Source: Saprospiraceae bacterium (lineage in GTDB: Bacteria; Bacteroidota; Bacteroidia; Chitinophagales; Saprospiraceae). Taken from it: a DNA stretch of 64,000 nt. Both the position numbers and the translations under genes were made by a program. The notes below the pieces were generated by a model. The model did not search any database and had not been told where the DNA came from. It was given only the letters and a program-made list of their open reading frames with translations. The stretch lies in contig JAQXDE010000032.1 of assembly GCA_029251525.1 (NCBI GenBank), positions 248,001 to 312,000 of the forward strand, written 5' to 3'. This document shows positions 46,149 through 55,106 of this stretch, in pieces; position 1 is the first letter of the stretch, and every line of letters begins with the position of its first letter.

Positions 46149-46700
46149 TTAATAATCCTTCAACTTATCCTTGAATTCCTCCTTAAACTTATCCACTTTC
46201 GGTTTTACCACAAAAGTGCAATACGGATTTCGATCTCCTACCCTAGCTAAATAGTCTTTATGATAATTTTCCGCTTGATAAAATTTCTCCATTGCATTCA
46301 ATTCAGTTACAATCGGATCTGGCCAAAGATCAGATGCATCTGCATCTTGTAATGATTTTCTGGCAATTGTTTTTTGATTTTCATCATGATAAAAAATAAC
46401 AGAACGATATTGTGGACCAACATCGTTACCTTGTCGATTAGGTGTGGTTGGGTTATGTGTCCGCCAAAAAACCTCCAATAAATCCTCAAAACTAATTACC
46501 GTAGGATCAAATTTTATTTGTACTACCTCCGCATGGCCAGTTGTCTTTTCACAAATCTGCTCGTAAGTTGGATTAACTACGTGCCCTCCTGAGTAACCCG
46601 GAAAAACAGAATCAACTCCCATTAATGTATCGAAAACTGCTTCAGTACACCAGAAACAACCAGTTCCTAAGGTTGCTAATTCAAAATTTTTATTGTCCAT
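46149..46700 (-). CDS. msrA: Peptide-methionine (S)-S-oxide reductase
   Basis: Reduces methionine-S-sulfoxide in proteins. It has 183 residues. The active-site GCFWC is at residues 14-18 (Cys15 catalytic). Family features GYSGGHVVNPTYEQICEKTTGHAEVVQI and YRSVIFYHDENQK are present. There is no signal peptide, so it is cytoplasmic. It is the last gene of the minus-strand run from 54050, 50 bp after the GH3 gene, and ends in a strong hairpin. Its link to sugar catabolism is probably only by position. Confidence 0.95.
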   Translation of the reverse strand: MDNKNFELATLGTGCFWCTEAVFDTLMGVDSVFPGYSGGHVVNPTYEQICEKTTGHAEVVQIKFDPTVISFEDLLEVFWRTHNPTTPNRQGNDVGPQYRSVIFYHDENQKTIARKSLQDADASDLWPDPIVTELNAMEKFYQAENYHKDYLARVGDRNPYCTFVVKPKVDKFKEEFKDKLKDY

Positions 46701-46750
46701 CTTTACTTTTTATATTAAACCTTTTTAAAGGGGAAAAGTTGGAAAATGTG

Positions 46751-48946
46751 CTAATCATTTTTTAATTCAAACTCTGCCATCTGGTTCCCAACAAACAATT
46801 TAAATGTTCCCTCCTCTAAAATCCATTCATTCTGCACATTAACAAACGATAGCTGTTTCATTGGTATCGCAAAATCTATTTTTTGCTCCTCTCCTGCTTG
46901 CAATTCAATTTTCCGGAATGCTCGCAATCTTTTTACAGCAGGTGTAATACTGGCATAATCATCACCGATATAAACCTGTACAACTTCCTTTCCTGTTCGG
47001 CTCCCAGTATTTTTTAAAGAAAAAGAAAAATTTAAATCTTCTCTATCATTCATCGTATCTTTTTCCAACATGATACTCCCATACTCAAAAATAGTATAAC
47101 TCAAACCATGGCCAAATTCAAACTGTGGATTAAAAGGAATTTCACTTCCTTGCAATTCGACTGATTCAGCATGTTTATGATCATAAGTCATCAATGCATT
47201 TGAAAAGCGAGGATAAGTGTAGGGTAATTTCCCAGAAGGATTTATTTTTCCAAAAATAATATCCGAAATCGAACTTGCTCCTTCTTGTCCTGGATAATAC
47301 CCTAACAATATACTTTCAATATCATCTGCAAATTCAGAGATGATTCTCGGACGACCTTCAAGTAAAATCAAGGTTATTGGCTTACCCGTTTTTATCATTG
47401 CTTGGGCTAATTTAATTTGCGCCCTCGGTAAGTCGAGATCATTGACATTCCCCATAAATTCTGTATAGGAATTTTCTCCTAAACACAAAATAATATGATC
47501 AACCATTGCTGCTTTTTCTGTCGCATCTTCCAAATTACCAATTTCATCATATTGACAACCTTCCGAAAAAATAACATTATTTTTTCCAATTTCATTTTCA
47601 ATGGCTTGTCGTAAATTTATTTTGTCTTTAGCAAATTCTACACTAGTCGCTCCCTGCCAATCGTATGACCATCCTCCATTCAAACTCGGCATCGACTCTG
47701 CAACCCAACCGGTGATTAAGACCTTCTTATCTTTTGACAATGGTAAATTGGAGTCCTCATTTTTTAGAAGTGTGATAGATTCTACTGCTGCTAACTTTGC
47801 TTTTTCTAAAAACTCTTGCGAACCAAACTTATCATAAGTTGCTCCTTCTTTTAGAACTGGATTTTCAAATAAACCTAACTCATATTTTAACTTTAAAATC
47901 CGTCGAACTGAAACATCCAATCTTTCCTCTGTAATAGTCCCTTCATTGACTAATTCCACCAAGTGCTTGCAGAAACTTAAATCATCTGGAACCATACTCA
48001 TATCAATTCCTGCATCAATAGCCATTCGAACTGCCTCCTTATGTGTGGCAGCTACTCGATGGCGAGTGTGTAGATATTTAATATCTTCCCAATCTGTCAC
48101 TGCTAATCCTTCAAATCCTAATTCATCTCGTAAAAGTGTTGTTAATATTTCTTTATTAGCATGAACAGGAACCCCATTTATTTCTCCGGAATTTATCATA
48201 ATCGTTTTTGCTCCAGCATCCATTGCAGCTTGAAAAGAAGGCAAAAAATACTCTCTTAAAAAATGCTCTGGAATCCAGATTGGTGTCCGATCTTTACCAC
48301 TCAGAGGTAATCCATACCCTAAAAAGTGTTTTAAACAAGAAGCTACTTTGTCAAACCTAGAAATATCATCTCCCTCAAACCCATTGACCATTGCTTTACC
48401 CATTTCCCCAGAGAGATAAGGATCTTCTCCAAATGTTTCATAAATTCTAGACCAAGTAGGAGTTCTAGCAATATCTTGAACTGGCGCAAAGACCCAAGGA
48501 ATCGACGAAGCGCGAGTTTCGTAAGCGGTAACTGCTCCCTGCTCTTTAGCTATTGAGGGGTTCCAAGTTGCAGCTAATCCAATTTGATGAGGAAAAAAAG
48601 TAGTACCTTTTGTATAGCTTGCTCCATGTATAGAATCTATTCCATACAAAACTGGAATTCCCAGACGAGATCCCTTCATTGCTTTTTCTTGTAAAGTAGA
48701 AACAACGTAATACCATTGTTGACGAGTTAAAGCTTCACTTGTCGGCACGTTAAGAATTGATCCTACATGATTTTCTAACAATACTTCTGCAAGTTTTTTT
48801 TCATCAAAAGCAAATGGTTTTTCAGGTTCATAAACATTTCCTTTCAAAACCATATCAAGAGTAACTTGAGTCATTTGACCAACCTTTTCTTTAATAGTCA
48901 TTTTCTTAAGCAATGTATCTACAAGTTGGCTTATTTTATTTGACAT
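46751..48946 (-). CDS. Glycoside hydrolase family 3 beta-glucosidase-type enzyme
   Basis: 731 residues. The GH3 N-terminal barrel is complete, with KHFLGYGLPLSGKDR and the nucleophile Asp285 in AVTDWEDI. The C-terminal sandwich and fibronectin-III-like domain follow (LKNTGSRTGKEVVQVYIGD at the end). There is no signal peptide, so it is predicted cytoplasmic, hydrolysing imported oligosaccharides. The substrate is probably a beta-glucoside, but GH3 also includes xylosidases and N-acetylglucosaminidases. It lies in an operon with a Gfo/Idh oxidoreductase, an isomerase and a TonB receptor. Confidence 0.9.
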   Translation of the reverse strand: MSNKISQLVDTLLKKMTIKEKVGQMTQVTLDMVLKGNVYEPEKPFAFDEKKLAEVLLENHVGSILNVPTSEALTRQQWYYVVSTLQEKAMKGSRLGIPVLYGIDSIHGASYTKGTTFFPHQIGLAATWNPSIAKEQGAVTAYETRASSIPWVFAPVQDIARTPTWSRIYETFGEDPYLSGEMGKAMVNGFEGDDISRFDKVASCLKHFLGYGLPLSGKDRTPIWIPEHFLREYFLPSFQAAMDAGAKTIMINSGEINGVPVHANKEILTTLLRDELGFEGLAVTDWEDIKYLHTRHRVAATHKEAVRMAIDAGIDMSMVPDDLSFCKHLVELVNEGTITEERLDVSVRRILKLKYELGLFENPVLKEGATYDKFGSQEFLEKAKLAAVESITLLKNEDSNLPLSKDKKVLITGWVAESMPSLNGGWSYDWQGATSVEFAKDKINLRQAIENEIGKNNVIFSEGCQYDEIGNLEDATEKAAMVDHIILCLGENSYTEFMGNVNDLDLPRAQIKLAQAMIKTGKPITLILLEGRPRIISEFADDIESILLGYYPGQEGASSISDIIFGKINPSGKLPYTYPRFSNALMTYDHKHAESVELQGSEIPFNPQFEFGHGLSYTIFEYGSIMLEKDTMNDREDLNFSFSLKNTGSRTGKEVVQVYIGDDYASITPAVKRLRAFRKIELQAGEEQKIDFAIPMKQLSFVNVQNEWILEEGTFKLFVGNQMAEFELKND

Positions 48947-48996
48947 AAATTATTTTAGATTTAATACAGTTGATATTAACCATATTTTATTAACAA

Positions 48997-49365
48997 TTAA
49001 ACGTTGACTTCATTTTTCCTCATTTGAAAAAAATGAAAGACCAAGGCAGCTAAAGATATTCCTAATCCAAAAAACTCACGCACAAATTCAATATAACTTC
49101 GTTCGGTTTTCATCGTCTCTGCAAGATTCGGTGTTCCCATTCTTATCCAATTAATTAATTCTGGAAATAATATTCCAAGTCCAATTACACAAACGGCAAT
49201 TCCCAAATACACTATTCCTTTGTAATATTTACCTAAAATAGCAAGACCCGAAACAACTGCTACTAATCCATAGATCACCACCCAAAGCAACGGATCTGGA
49301 TCGTTCATTTGAACAATTGCGAAGAGCACAAATAGTATGGTAAGTAAAATATTTAGTATTTTCAT
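48997..49365 (-). CDS. TMEM220-family membrane protein
   Basis: 122 residues with four hydrophobic segments (about 4-18, 27-45, 50-70, 96-113). The N-terminal VLFAIVQMNDPDPLLWVVIYG is the signature of the transmembrane family 220. It is an inner-membrane protein of unknown function. It sits between the TonB receptor (23 bp upstream) and the GH3 gene (50 bp downstream), so it is co-transcribed in the carbohydrate operon. Confidence 0.85.
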   Translation of the reverse strand: MKILNILLTILFVLFAIVQMNDPDPLLWVVIYGLVAVVSGLAILGKYYKGIVYLGIAVCVIGLGILFPELINWIRMGTPNLAETMKTERSYIEFVREFFGLGISLAALVFHFFQMRKNEVNV

Positions 49366-49388
49366 AACATTATTTTTTGTAAAAAAAT

Positions 49389-51734
49389 CTAGAACTCAAT
49401 TCTATAACTCAAGATTGGGATTAAACCTAATTGATATTGCTGCTCTACTTCTTTTAAAAATGTGTCATAATATTTAAAAGACTCATTCTTGGAATTCGTA
49501 ACATTTTGGATGTCAAGAGCTAACGTGCTATTAAATTTCTTCTTATTTCTTTTCCAATATATTCTTAAATCAGTTTTAAAAATATCTTTTTGTTTTAGAG
49601 TGTATGCCTCTGCTGCTTCATAAATAGTTTTACCTGCTGATTCCGAAGCAATTTCGTCAATAGCCATTTCCCGTAATCCTCCCGTTAAATTCATTCTTAG
49701 ATTCACTCCTAAAATATAATCTTTTCCTTTTTTACTGTAAGGAAATTCTTTTCCATAAGTTGCATTAACAATATAATTCCCATTAAACCGAGTATCTCTT
49801 TCAATACCATCAGAACCTTTGTACTTTGACTCGTACAAACTTATGTTTGCTAACCAGAATGTATTTTTCTGAAAATATTTTTGGACGGTGAGTTCGATAC
49901 CATAGTTTTTTCCTGTACCGTTATTATCTAACAATCTGGTCTCCCAATTGGACAATAAATTTAGAACCGAGTAAGAATCTAAGGTGTCCCTTGATATTGG
50001 AATATCATAACAACGTTGATAATAAGACTCTAACTTTAAAATAGTTTTATCATCGATTTGATATCGATATAAAAAATCAAAATGCTTTGACCTAGATATA
50101 CCTAAATCACTATTTCCTTGCATCAATATTGATCCAGGATTTCCTACTATTGGGATTGAGGATTGTCTAATTTTAGCGTTCTCCTCATGGCTATATTGCC
50201 CATATGAAAAACTAATTAATTGATTTTGACTTAAGAATACATTCAATCTCAATCGCGGTTCAAAATTCCTTCCTGAGTCATAAAGTGAATAACCACTTCC
50301 AAGCTCCCAATCAAGAATTGAATATTTACCTTGCCAAAGCAAGAAGGGGCGCAACATAACAGATCTTCTTTTTTTCCTAGAAAAAGAAAAACTATCATTA
50401 AAACGGTAACCATTTAAACCAACAACAAAATTGTTCCCTCCTATATTCTTTTCCAAAGTAGACTTCATCGAAAGCTTTTCACTCAAATCATTATCTTGAA
50501 TTAATATTTTATCAGATGAATTTACAAGTCTTCTATCGTTTACTAGATAGTCATCTTTACGAATAGAATAAACTAAAACATTTTTCCAATAAAAACCCCT
50601 ATTAAATCTTCTAGTATAAACACCTCCCAACATTCCCATCTCTGATTTAAAATCAATATCTTTAAAATCTTTTTCTATTTCCACCAAGGAATCTACCTTA
50701 GAATTAAAAATATTTGAACTATTTCCTAAAATACCAAATAATTTTATATCACCTTTTTCCAAAGGAATAAAAGTAGTGAAAGCCAAATCCTGATAATTAA
50801 TCGCCTCATCTCCCAGATCAACTCCTGCTGATCCTAACAATCCTAAAGTAGAATATCGATAATTAATTAAATATGTTGCCCCATTTTTTTTGAAGAGAGG
50901 ACCTTCGGCTGCTAGGTCAATTCCAATTACGCCAATCTGACCAGTAAATTCATGTTTTTCGTTGTTTCCTTTCCGAAAATTCATATCCATAATCCCAGAT
51001 AAAGCATTTCCATATTGAGCAGAAAATGCTCCTCGCATAAAAGTACTATTTCCTAAAAGTTGAGCACTCAGCATATTCACACCCCCACCATTTCGACTTG
51101 GGCGATCACTTGATGTTCCAGCATTACTAGTATGATTTGGATTAACAATTTCGACACCCTCTAGTCGCCAACTCATATTATTGGGAGAGTTTCCACGAAT
51201 AATCATATGATTTGCTTGGTCATTATTTGTTGCAACTCCTGCATAAGACAATACCAACCGTGCAGGATCGTAAAAGGTAGCCGGTAACCGGAGCGTTTCC
51301 TCTATGCTCAATACTTCTGCTGATGGTAAGATCTTATCTCTTAAATTGGGAGTAGTACTTTTCACTACCACCTCAGTTAAAGATGAGCTAGACTCTTTTA
51401 AAGCAATTTCTAAAACCAATTCCTTTCCAGACTCTAAAAGAATTTCTGCAATAGTCAAAGTTTCATAACCTACAAAACTAATTTGCAAACTATACCTACC
51501 TACCGGCACCTCATCTAAACGATAGGTCCCCTCGAGGTCAGTCGTCGTTCCTATTTGAGTTTTGACTAATGAGACCGATGCCCCCTGCAATGGATTATGA
51601 GTGTAACCATCGTAAACATAACCTCGAATCGTTTGGGTCATATTTTGCCCAAAGCTCATTTGACTAAAAAAAAGAAACCACAAAAGCATTATGGTTTTAA
51701 TAAAATGCTTTTGTGGTCGATAAAATAATATCAT
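49389..51734 (-). CDS. TonB-dependent receptor of the carbohydrate operon
   Basis: 781 residues from the ATG at 51734. A second in-frame ATG at 51689 opens the hydrophobic core of the signal peptide (MLLWFLFFSQMSFGQ) directly and is at least as good a start. A carboxypeptidase-like domain (about 34-110 by the long start, RGYVYDGYTHNPLQGASVSLV) is followed by the plug (about 130-245, MIIRGNSPNNMSWRLEGVEI) and the barrel. No SusD gene is adjacent, so this is not a canonical SusCD pair. It lies 67 bp after the isomerase gene and 23 bp before the TMEM220 gene. A 14-bp hairpin at 51677-51717 overlaps its 5' end. Confidence 0.88.
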   Translation of the reverse strand: MILFYRPQKHFIKTIMLLWFLFFSQMSFGQNMTQTIRGYVYDGYTHNPLQGASVSLVKTQIGTTTDLEGTYRLDEVPVGRYSLQISFVGYETLTIAEILLESGKELVLEIALKESSSSLTEVVVKSTTPNLRDKILPSAEVLSIEETLRLPATFYDPARLVLSYAGVATNNDQANHMIIRGNSPNNMSWRLEGVEIVNPNHTSNAGTSSDRPSRNGGGVNMLSAQLLGNSTFMRGAFSAQYGNALSGIMDMNFRKGNNEKHEFTGQIGVIGIDLAAEGPLFKKNGATYLINYRYSTLGLLGSAGVDLGDEAINYQDLAFTTFIPLEKGDIKLFGILGNSSNIFNSKVDSLVEIEKDFKDIDFKSEMGMLGGVYTRRFNRGFYWKNVLVYSIRKDDYLVNDRRLVNSSDKILIQDNDLSEKLSMKSTLEKNIGGNNFVVGLNGYRFNDSFSFSRKKRRSVMLRPFLLWQGKYSILDWELGSGYSLYDSGRNFEPRLRLNVFLSQNQLISFSYGQYSHEENAKIRQSSIPIVGNPGSILMQGNSDLGISRSKHFDFLYRYQIDDKTILKLESYYQRCYDIPISRDTLDSYSVLNLLSNWETRLLDNNGTGKNYGIELTVQKYFQKNTFWLANISLYESKYKGSDGIERDTRFNGNYIVNATYGKEFPYSKKGKDYILGVNLRMNLTGGLREMAIDEIASESAGKTIYEAAEAYTLKQKDIFKTDLRIYWKRNKKKFNSTLALDIQNVTNSKNESFKYYDTFLKEVEQQYQLGLIPILSYRIEF
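51677..51717 (-). promoter_or_regulatory. Hairpin overlapping the start of the TonB receptor gene (attenuator or start-occluder candidate)
   Basis: A perfect 14-bp stem (51677-51690 ACCACAAAAGCATT with 51704-51717) and a 13-nt loop. On the minus strand the stem is followed by TTTCTTTTTTTT, which resembles an intrinsic terminator, though that T-rich tract also codes for the signal peptide. The alternative start codon at 51689 lies in the stem. Confidence 0.55.
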
Positions 51735-51801
51735 TTTCCTATTTTAAAAATTTAAAAAACTTTACAATTGCATATAAAGCAACCCCAAGGTATGCCTCAA
51801 C

Positions 51802-52860
51802 TTACAGCCCAATAATTTTCTTAATCATTGCTTTATCAATTCCTCCACCAGCAAAATCATCGAATGCTTTTTCTGTAACTTCGATAATGTGTTTTTGAAT
51901 AAATGGTGCTCCTTCCCTCGCTCCTTGTTCAGGCGACTTGATACAACATTCCCACTCCATAACTGCCCAGCCATCAAATCCATATTGAGATAATTTTGAA
52001 AAGATACCGGCAAAATCTGTTTGTCCATCACCAAGAGACCTAAATCTTCCTGGTCGTTCTTTCCAATCTGCATAACCTCCATAAACTCCTGCTTTCCCGC
52101 TTGGATGAAATTCTGCATCTTTAACATGAAACATTTTAATTCTTTCATGGTAAAAATCAATGAACTTCAAATAATCTAATTGCTGCAAAACAAAATGACT
52201 TGGATCATATAATATGTTGCAACGTTTATGATTTTTTGTAGCCTCCAAAAATCTCTCGAAAGTCAATCCATCATGTAAGTCTTCTCCTGGATGTATTTCA
52301 TAGCAAAGATCTATTCCATTCTTATCATATTCATTCAAAATTGGTGTCCATCTTTTCGCCAATTCCTTGAATGCCTCTTCAACCAAACCTGCTGGCCGTT
52401 GTGGCCAAGGATACATCGTATGCCAAATCAGGGAACCTGAAAAAGTAACATGTGCACTCAGACCTAAATTTTTACTTGCTCGTGCCGCATACTTTAATTG
52501 TTGTACCGCCCATTTTTGTCGAGCCTTTGGATTGCCTTGCACTTCCTTTGGTGCAAATCCATCAAACATCAGATCGTATGCTGGATTCACGGCTACCAAT
52601 TGCCCTTGTAAATGAGTCGACAATTCTGTAATTTTTAGATCATAAGACTCCACTATTCCTCTCAATTCAGATGCATAATTTTTACTTGTAGCTGCTTTCT
52701 TTAAATCAATTAATTGTCCCGCCCAAGAGGGAATTTGAATTCCTTTATAACCTAAACTAGAAGCCCATTCACACATATTTTCTAATGTATCAAAAGGTGC
52801 TTTATCTCCAATAAATTGCGCTAAAAATATTGCTGGACCTTTTATTGTTTTCATCTTCAT
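51802..52860 (-). CDS. Sugar phosphate isomerase/epimerase (TIM-barrel, AP-endonuclease-2 family)
   Basis: 352 residues, cytoplasmic. The barrel begins FLAQFIGDKAPFDTLENMCEW; the metal-binding strands include DLCYEIHPGEDLHDG, NILYDPSHFVLQQLDY and KMFHVKDAEFHPSG, which give the His/Asp/Glu set typical of xylose-isomerase-like proteins. The last helix carries WECCIKSPEQGAREGAPF, common in this subgroup. Substrate is unknown. It starts 38 bp after the Gfo/Idh gene stop, so the two form the first pair of the operon; such pairs often act on oxidised sugars or inositols. Confidence 0.85.
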   Translation of the reverse strand: MKMKTIKGPAIFLAQFIGDKAPFDTLENMCEWASSLGYKGIQIPSWAGQLIDLKKAATSKNYASELRGIVESYDLKITELSTHLQGQLVAVNPAYDLMFDGFAPKEVQGNPKARQKWAVQQLKYAARASKNLGLSAHVTFSGSLIWHTMYPWPQRPAGLVEEAFKELAKRWTPILNEYDKNGIDLCYEIHPGEDLHDGLTFERFLEATKNHKRCNILYDPSHFVLQQLDYLKFIDFYHERIKMFHVKDAEFHPSGKAGVYGGYADWKERPGRFRSLGDGQTDFAGIFSKLSQYGFDGWAVMEWECCIKSPEQGAREGAPFIQKHIIEVTEKAFDDFAGGGIDKAMIKKIIGL

Positions 52861-52898
52861 GATAAAATTAGTTTTGTTTATTCTGATTATTTCGTTTA

Positions 52899-54050
52899 CT
52901 ACATTTTAGTCCACTTCGACTTACTTTTACTCGAAGCCACTACTTTTTCAATAAATTTCATTCCACGTACTCCATCAGATACTGTCGGAAAATCTGTATA
53001 CATCTTATTAGGCTTTTTATTCCCTAATCTTGCTTGAACACATTTTGCGAAATTTCTATAGATATTTGCAAATGCTTCCAAGTAGCCTTCTGGATGTCCT
53101 CCCGGAAGTCGTGTATGTGCTTGAGCCTCGGCAGAAAGATTTCCAATGCCTGTCCGCATAATCTCTGTAGACTTATCTAACCACCTTACAATCAAGGTAT
53201 TAGGCTCCATTTGGCGCCAGTCTAGACCTGCTTTTTCACCATAAATTCTTATCCGTAAATTATTCTCTTCTCCTGCGGCAATTTGACTAGCTGATAAAAT
53301 ACCTTTAGCCCCATTTTCAAATTCTAATAATACATTACCGTCATCATCTAACTGTCTTCCATCAACTAAAATAGATAAGTCTGCACATATTTTTCTTATT
53401 TTCAATCCTGTAACATACTCCGCCAAATTTTCTGCATGCGTACCAATATCACCCATTGCCCCTGCAATCCCAGACCTTTTTGGATCAGTTCTCCAAGCAG
53501 CTTGTTTTGAATCTGTCCCCTCCACAAATGTAGACAACCAACCTTGAGGATATTCCACTACAACTTTTCTAACCTTTCCAATTTTATTTTTTGCAATCAT
53601 CGACTTGGCTTGTTTGACCATTGGGTAGCCTGTATAATTATGAGTAAGTGCGAAGATGAGTCCTGTTTTTTCGACAATCCTTTGCAACGTTTTTGCCTCC
53701 TTCATATTGAAGGAAAGAGGCTTATCGCACACTACGTGAAATCCATTTTCCAAAGCCATTTTTGCTGGACCAAAATGCATGTGATTTGGAGTAACAATAC
53801 TAATAAAATCCATACGTTCTCCAAGGGGTAGTTGTGCCTCTTTTTTGATCATTTCTTCATAGCTTCCGTAAACTCGATCTTTTGACAAATATAAATCTGC
53901 ACCAGACAACTTTGACTTTTTAGGATTACTACTAAATGCACCGCAAACTAATTCGATTTCACCATCAATTGCAGCAGCCATTCTGTGAACTGCACCAATA
54001 AATGCTCCTCGACCGCCGCCGACCATTCCCATTCTGATTTTTCGCTTCAT
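52899..54050 (-). CDS. Gfo/Idh/MocA-family oxidoreductase
   Basis: 383 residues, NAD(P)-dependent. The Rossmann fold begins RMGMVGGGRGAFIGAVHR (GxGxxG-like), and CDKPLS at about residue 108 is the EKP-type cofactor/substrate motif. A catalytic-type Lys and His follow, the latter probably in the GAMGDIGTHAENLAEYV segment, with the C-terminal beta-sheet domain typical of the family. Probable first gene of the operon 46149-54050. It is preceded by 1.05 kb with no gene. Confidence 0.9.
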   Translation of the reverse strand: MKRKIRMGMVGGGRGAFIGAVHRMAAAIDGEIELVCGAFSSNPKKSKLSGADLYLSKDRVYGSYEEMIKKEAQLPLGERMDFISIVTPNHMHFGPAKMALENGFHVVCDKPLSFNMKEAKTLQRIVEKTGLIFALTHNYTGYPMVKQAKSMIAKNKIGKVRKVVVEYPQGWLSTFVEGTDSKQAAWRTDPKRSGIAGAMGDIGTHAENLAEYVTGLKIRKICADLSILVDGRQLDDDGNVLLEFENGAKGILSASQIAAGEENNLRIRIYGEKAGLDWRQMEPNTLIVRWLDKSTEIMRTGIGNLSAEAQAHTRLPGGHPEGYLEAFANIYRNFAKCVQARLGNKKPNKMYTDFPTVSDGVRGMKFIEKVVASSKSKSKWTKM

Positions 54051-54556
54051 TTTTTAAAGATTTTTTTAGGAAAAAATTGATCGGGTAAATATAACACTTA
54101 GGTTATTATTTTCAAGAGTTGGAAAGGAATTATTAAGTCTTTAGGGAGAGATTCTATAGTTTATAATTCCTTAATTTTTAAATTCAAATACTTTATAAAA
54201 CATCTATGTTTTTTAAACCCTACCTCACCGAATATTGTTTGCAAAAAAATACGATAATCTCGAAATTTTGTACAAAATTTTTCCATTGATTAATTAGTTT
54301 TTCATTGAGCCAATGTTCAATATAATTTCCTTAGACAATAATTCTTGTTTATTCTATATTTCGTTAGAAATTTCATTTCCGTGATTTGCTAAAATTTAAT
54401 CGCAAGTATCTCTTGTTGCATATTTTTCAATAGAAGAATCTTTTGATATTTACAGAGCTTTAGGATCTAGGAGTAGGCATTCGATGGCATTGCACCATAT
54501 TTCGGTATCATTTTATTCTCATATTTGCTAAAAAAATCCACTATTTGAAAGGTCAT

Positions 54557-54581
54557 AAACTTAAAATTTAATTTTAAGTTT
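54557..54581. repeat. Near-perfect palindrome, 12-bp arms
   Basis: The arms AAACTTAAAATT and AATTTTAAGTTT meet at one central T. Too tight for a hairpin loop, so it would fit a dimeric binding site better than a terminator. It may be chance in AT-rich DNA. Confidence 0.4.
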
Positions 54582-55046
54582 TCTTTTGGTGACTACGTCC
54601 TCTCCACTTTTTCGTCCACTAGATTTTTTTCATCAAATAGCAATTTCCATACTCCTGCCACCTCGCGGGAGGTTAATTGGTTTGGCTAATTTTCAATTGA
54701 ACCTGTTTAAGAATCTTTCTTTTCAATATCATTAGAAAAATTACGAGGAATAAAGATTAAATAAAAAAAGAATAAATATTTTGAGGGAAACAGCATTGTT
54801 GAATTTCATTTTTCAAATACAACTTTTAAAGATCGTGATAATCAAATAGTTGCAAACTTAAATGATTGATTTTTTTCACATTAGTAGTTGTATTAAATGG
54901 TAAACAGTTTATTATTCTATTATCATTTTTTCAGGAAATAGAAAATAGCGAAAATCATCCATTCTAACAGGATTATGACGAATGTAGGCGAAAAATTAAT
55001 GTCAGAGAATATAATCAATTTCAAATTTAGTCTATATATTAGTCAC

Positions 55047-55082
55047 AAAACCTTCCAAAATTAACTTGTCTCAGAAGGTTTT
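55047..55082 (-). terminator. Probable terminator of rimO
   Basis: The arms AAAACCTTC (55047-55055) and GAAGGTTTT (55074-55082) form a 9-bp stem with an 18-nt loop, about 25 bp beyond the rimO stop. Confidence 0.55.
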
Positions 55083-55106
55083 TACAAACTCATTTTTTAA
55101 TAAGAG

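Larger units (their letters stand above)
54051..55106. other. 1.05-kb intergenic region, no supported gene
   Basis: Between the carbohydrate operon start and rimO (both minus strand). It holds the rimO terminator (55047-55082), a near-perfect 25-nt palindrome at 54557-54581 (AAACTTAAAATT, one central T, then the complement), and a small GC-rich hairpin near 54660. Short frames only. It may once have held genes now lost. Confidence 0.6.

Noticed and set aside
51790-51800. AGGTATGCC next to the TIM-barrel gene, complementary to GGCATACCT near 8605
   Set aside because: Nine-base identity between distant sites is expected by chance in 64 kb.
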